Origin: Phascolarctobacterium sp. ET69
Lineage (GTDB): Bacteria; Bacillota; Negativicutes; Acidaminococcales; Acidaminococcaceae
DNA: 64,000 nt
NCBI RefSeq assembly: GCF_023336935.1
Contig: NZ_JAMBLR010000001.1
Coordinates: 248,001-312,000 of the forward strand
Direction: 5' to 3'
The translations under genes and the position numbers were made by a program. Positions 63,443 to 64,000 of the stretch are shown here, piece by piece. The notes beneath the pieces were generated by a model, which searched no databases, had not been told where the DNA came from, and was given only the letters and a program-made list of their open reading frames with translations. The stretch's first letter is position 1, and the number at the start of each line of letters is the position of its first letter.

Positions 63443-64000
63443 GCGCAAAATTGTATGACGGACGTCTGGCAGTTGACATTGCCGGTTTGAAAATGCAGAC
63501 TCCGGTTACCACCGCTTCCGGTACTTTTGGCTTTGGCCTTGAATTTACCGATTTTCTGGATTTGGAAAAAGTTGGGGCAGTATGCGTAAAAGGCACAACG
63601 CTTTTGCCGCGCGAAGGCAATAAAGGCCAGCGTGCTGTTGAAACACCTTCCGGCATGCTTAACTGCGTAGGTTTGGAAAACCCCGGCAGCGATTACTTTT
63701 TGAATGAAACACTGCCTAAACTGCGTAAATATGATGTGCCAGTAATTGTAAATATTGCGGCTTCTTCTCCCGAAGAATACGGCGAACTTGCTCATAAGCT
63801 TGATGTTGACGGTGTAGATGCGGTAGAAATTAATATTTCCTGCCCGAACGTTAAACAGGGCGGCATTGCTTTCGGTACATGCCCTGACAGTGCTGCTGCC
63901 GTTGTAGAGCAGGTAAAAAAACATTTTACCAAAACAGTTATTGCCAAACTTTCTCCTAACGTAACCAGCATTACGGAAATGGCACTGGCTGTTGAAAATG
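63436..64000 (+). CDS. pyrD: Dihydroorotate dehydrogenase class 1B, catalytic subunit, N-terminal part
   Basis: The frame opens at ATG 63436, overlapping pyrK, and runs off the window, giving 188 residues. The FMN-binding start is [25 protein letters not shown] carries the active-site Cys that marks class 1 enzymes, and PyrK alongside makes it class 1[15 protein letters not shown] is a conserved phosphate-binding part. AGGAGGTGGGAG precedes the start. The remaining third lies past base 64000. Confidence 0.95.
   Translation, partial: MVSAKLYDGRLAVDIAGLKMQTPVTTASGTFGFGLEFTDFLDLEKVGAVCVKGTTLLPREGNKGQRAVETPSGMLNCVGLENPGSDYFLNETLPKLRKYDVPVIVNIAASSPEEYGELAHKLDVDGVDAVEINISCPNVKQGGIAFGTCPDSAAAVVEQVKKHFTKTVIAKLSPNVTSITEMALAVEN

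Overview
The window looks like a chromosomal segment of an anaerobic, low-to-moderate GC Firmicute. Class Negativicutes, perhaps the Acidaminococcaceae/Phascolarctobacterium group, is my best guess, but no rRNA is present and the placement rests on gene content and style only. Supporting signs are the rimP-nusA-ylxR-ylxQ-infB-rbfA-nrnA-truB-ribF-rpsO run, a PrkC/Stp pair, AddAB rather than RecBCD, a PyrR-type attenuator, rubrerythrin with a PerR/Fur-type regulator, FeoAB, nickel-pincer (LarA) enzymes, and strong AGGAGG ribosome binding sites. I see no insertion sequence, CRISPR array or tRNA gene. The only stable RNA gene is tmRNA.

Layout. (1) 1-10069: a dense plus-strand housekeeping block with many overlapping stops and starts: the end of priA, def, fmt, a DUF116 gene, rsmB, rlmN, stp, prkC, rsgA, rpe and a bcp-type peroxiredoxin. 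(2) 10106-18500: the transcription/translation operon from rimP to rpsO, with a promoter and hairpin leader in front of rimP, and a second promoter plus an S15-type leader in front of rpsO. (3) 18521-23809: secG, an esterase, a thioesterase, rnr, smpB and a secreted rhodanese, then tmRNA (ssrA) on the minus strand beside smpB. (4) 23910-28005: three tandem LarA-like racemase/epimerase genes. (5) 28012-31676: feoA-feoB on the minus strand, diverging from a PerR/Fur regulator and rubrerythrin. (6) 31698-34685: fosX, an unknown small gene, a secreted lipoprotein nuclease and an MFS permease. (7) 34690-40562: an accessory island. It opens with a promoter, a short structured transcript holding a 41-codon ORF, and an intrinsic terminator. 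Six genes follow that resemble immunity proteins of polymorphic-toxin systems (TPR-SUFU-DUF2185, Imm17-like, DUF4241, DUF4261, DUF5713 and one unnamed), then an AT-rich secreted-protein gene that looks frameshifted. (8) 40608-45372: a small Cys-rich protein, an LDH/MDH-family dehydrogenase, an Asp/Arg/Trp repeat exported protein, glycerate kinase and a GntP permease. (9) 45517-52990: addB, addA and fabK. (10) 52994-55802: an osmoprotectant ABC transporter on the minus strand, preceded by a 13-codon ORF with a consensus Shine-Dalgarno. (11) 55958-64000: the pyrimidine operon pyrB-pyrC-carA-carB-pyrK-pyrD, behind a PyrR-type attenuator and running off the window.

How the genes work together. 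Most of the window is core growth machinery: initiator tRNA formylation and deformylation, rRNA modification, ribosome assembly, trans-translation, double-strand break repair and de novo UMP synthesis. The accessory content fits an anaerobe living on organic acids (LarA enzymes, GntP plus glycerate kinase, a 2-hydroxyacid dehydrogenase), meeting oxidative and iron stress (rubrerythrin, peroxiredoxin, FeoAB, Fur/PerR), and exposed to competitors (fosfomycin hydrolase, immunity-like island). The least explained parts are the leader transcript and immunity-like array at 34690-39675, the repeat protein at 42262-42774, and the LDH-like enzyme carrying an MDH-type specificity arginine.
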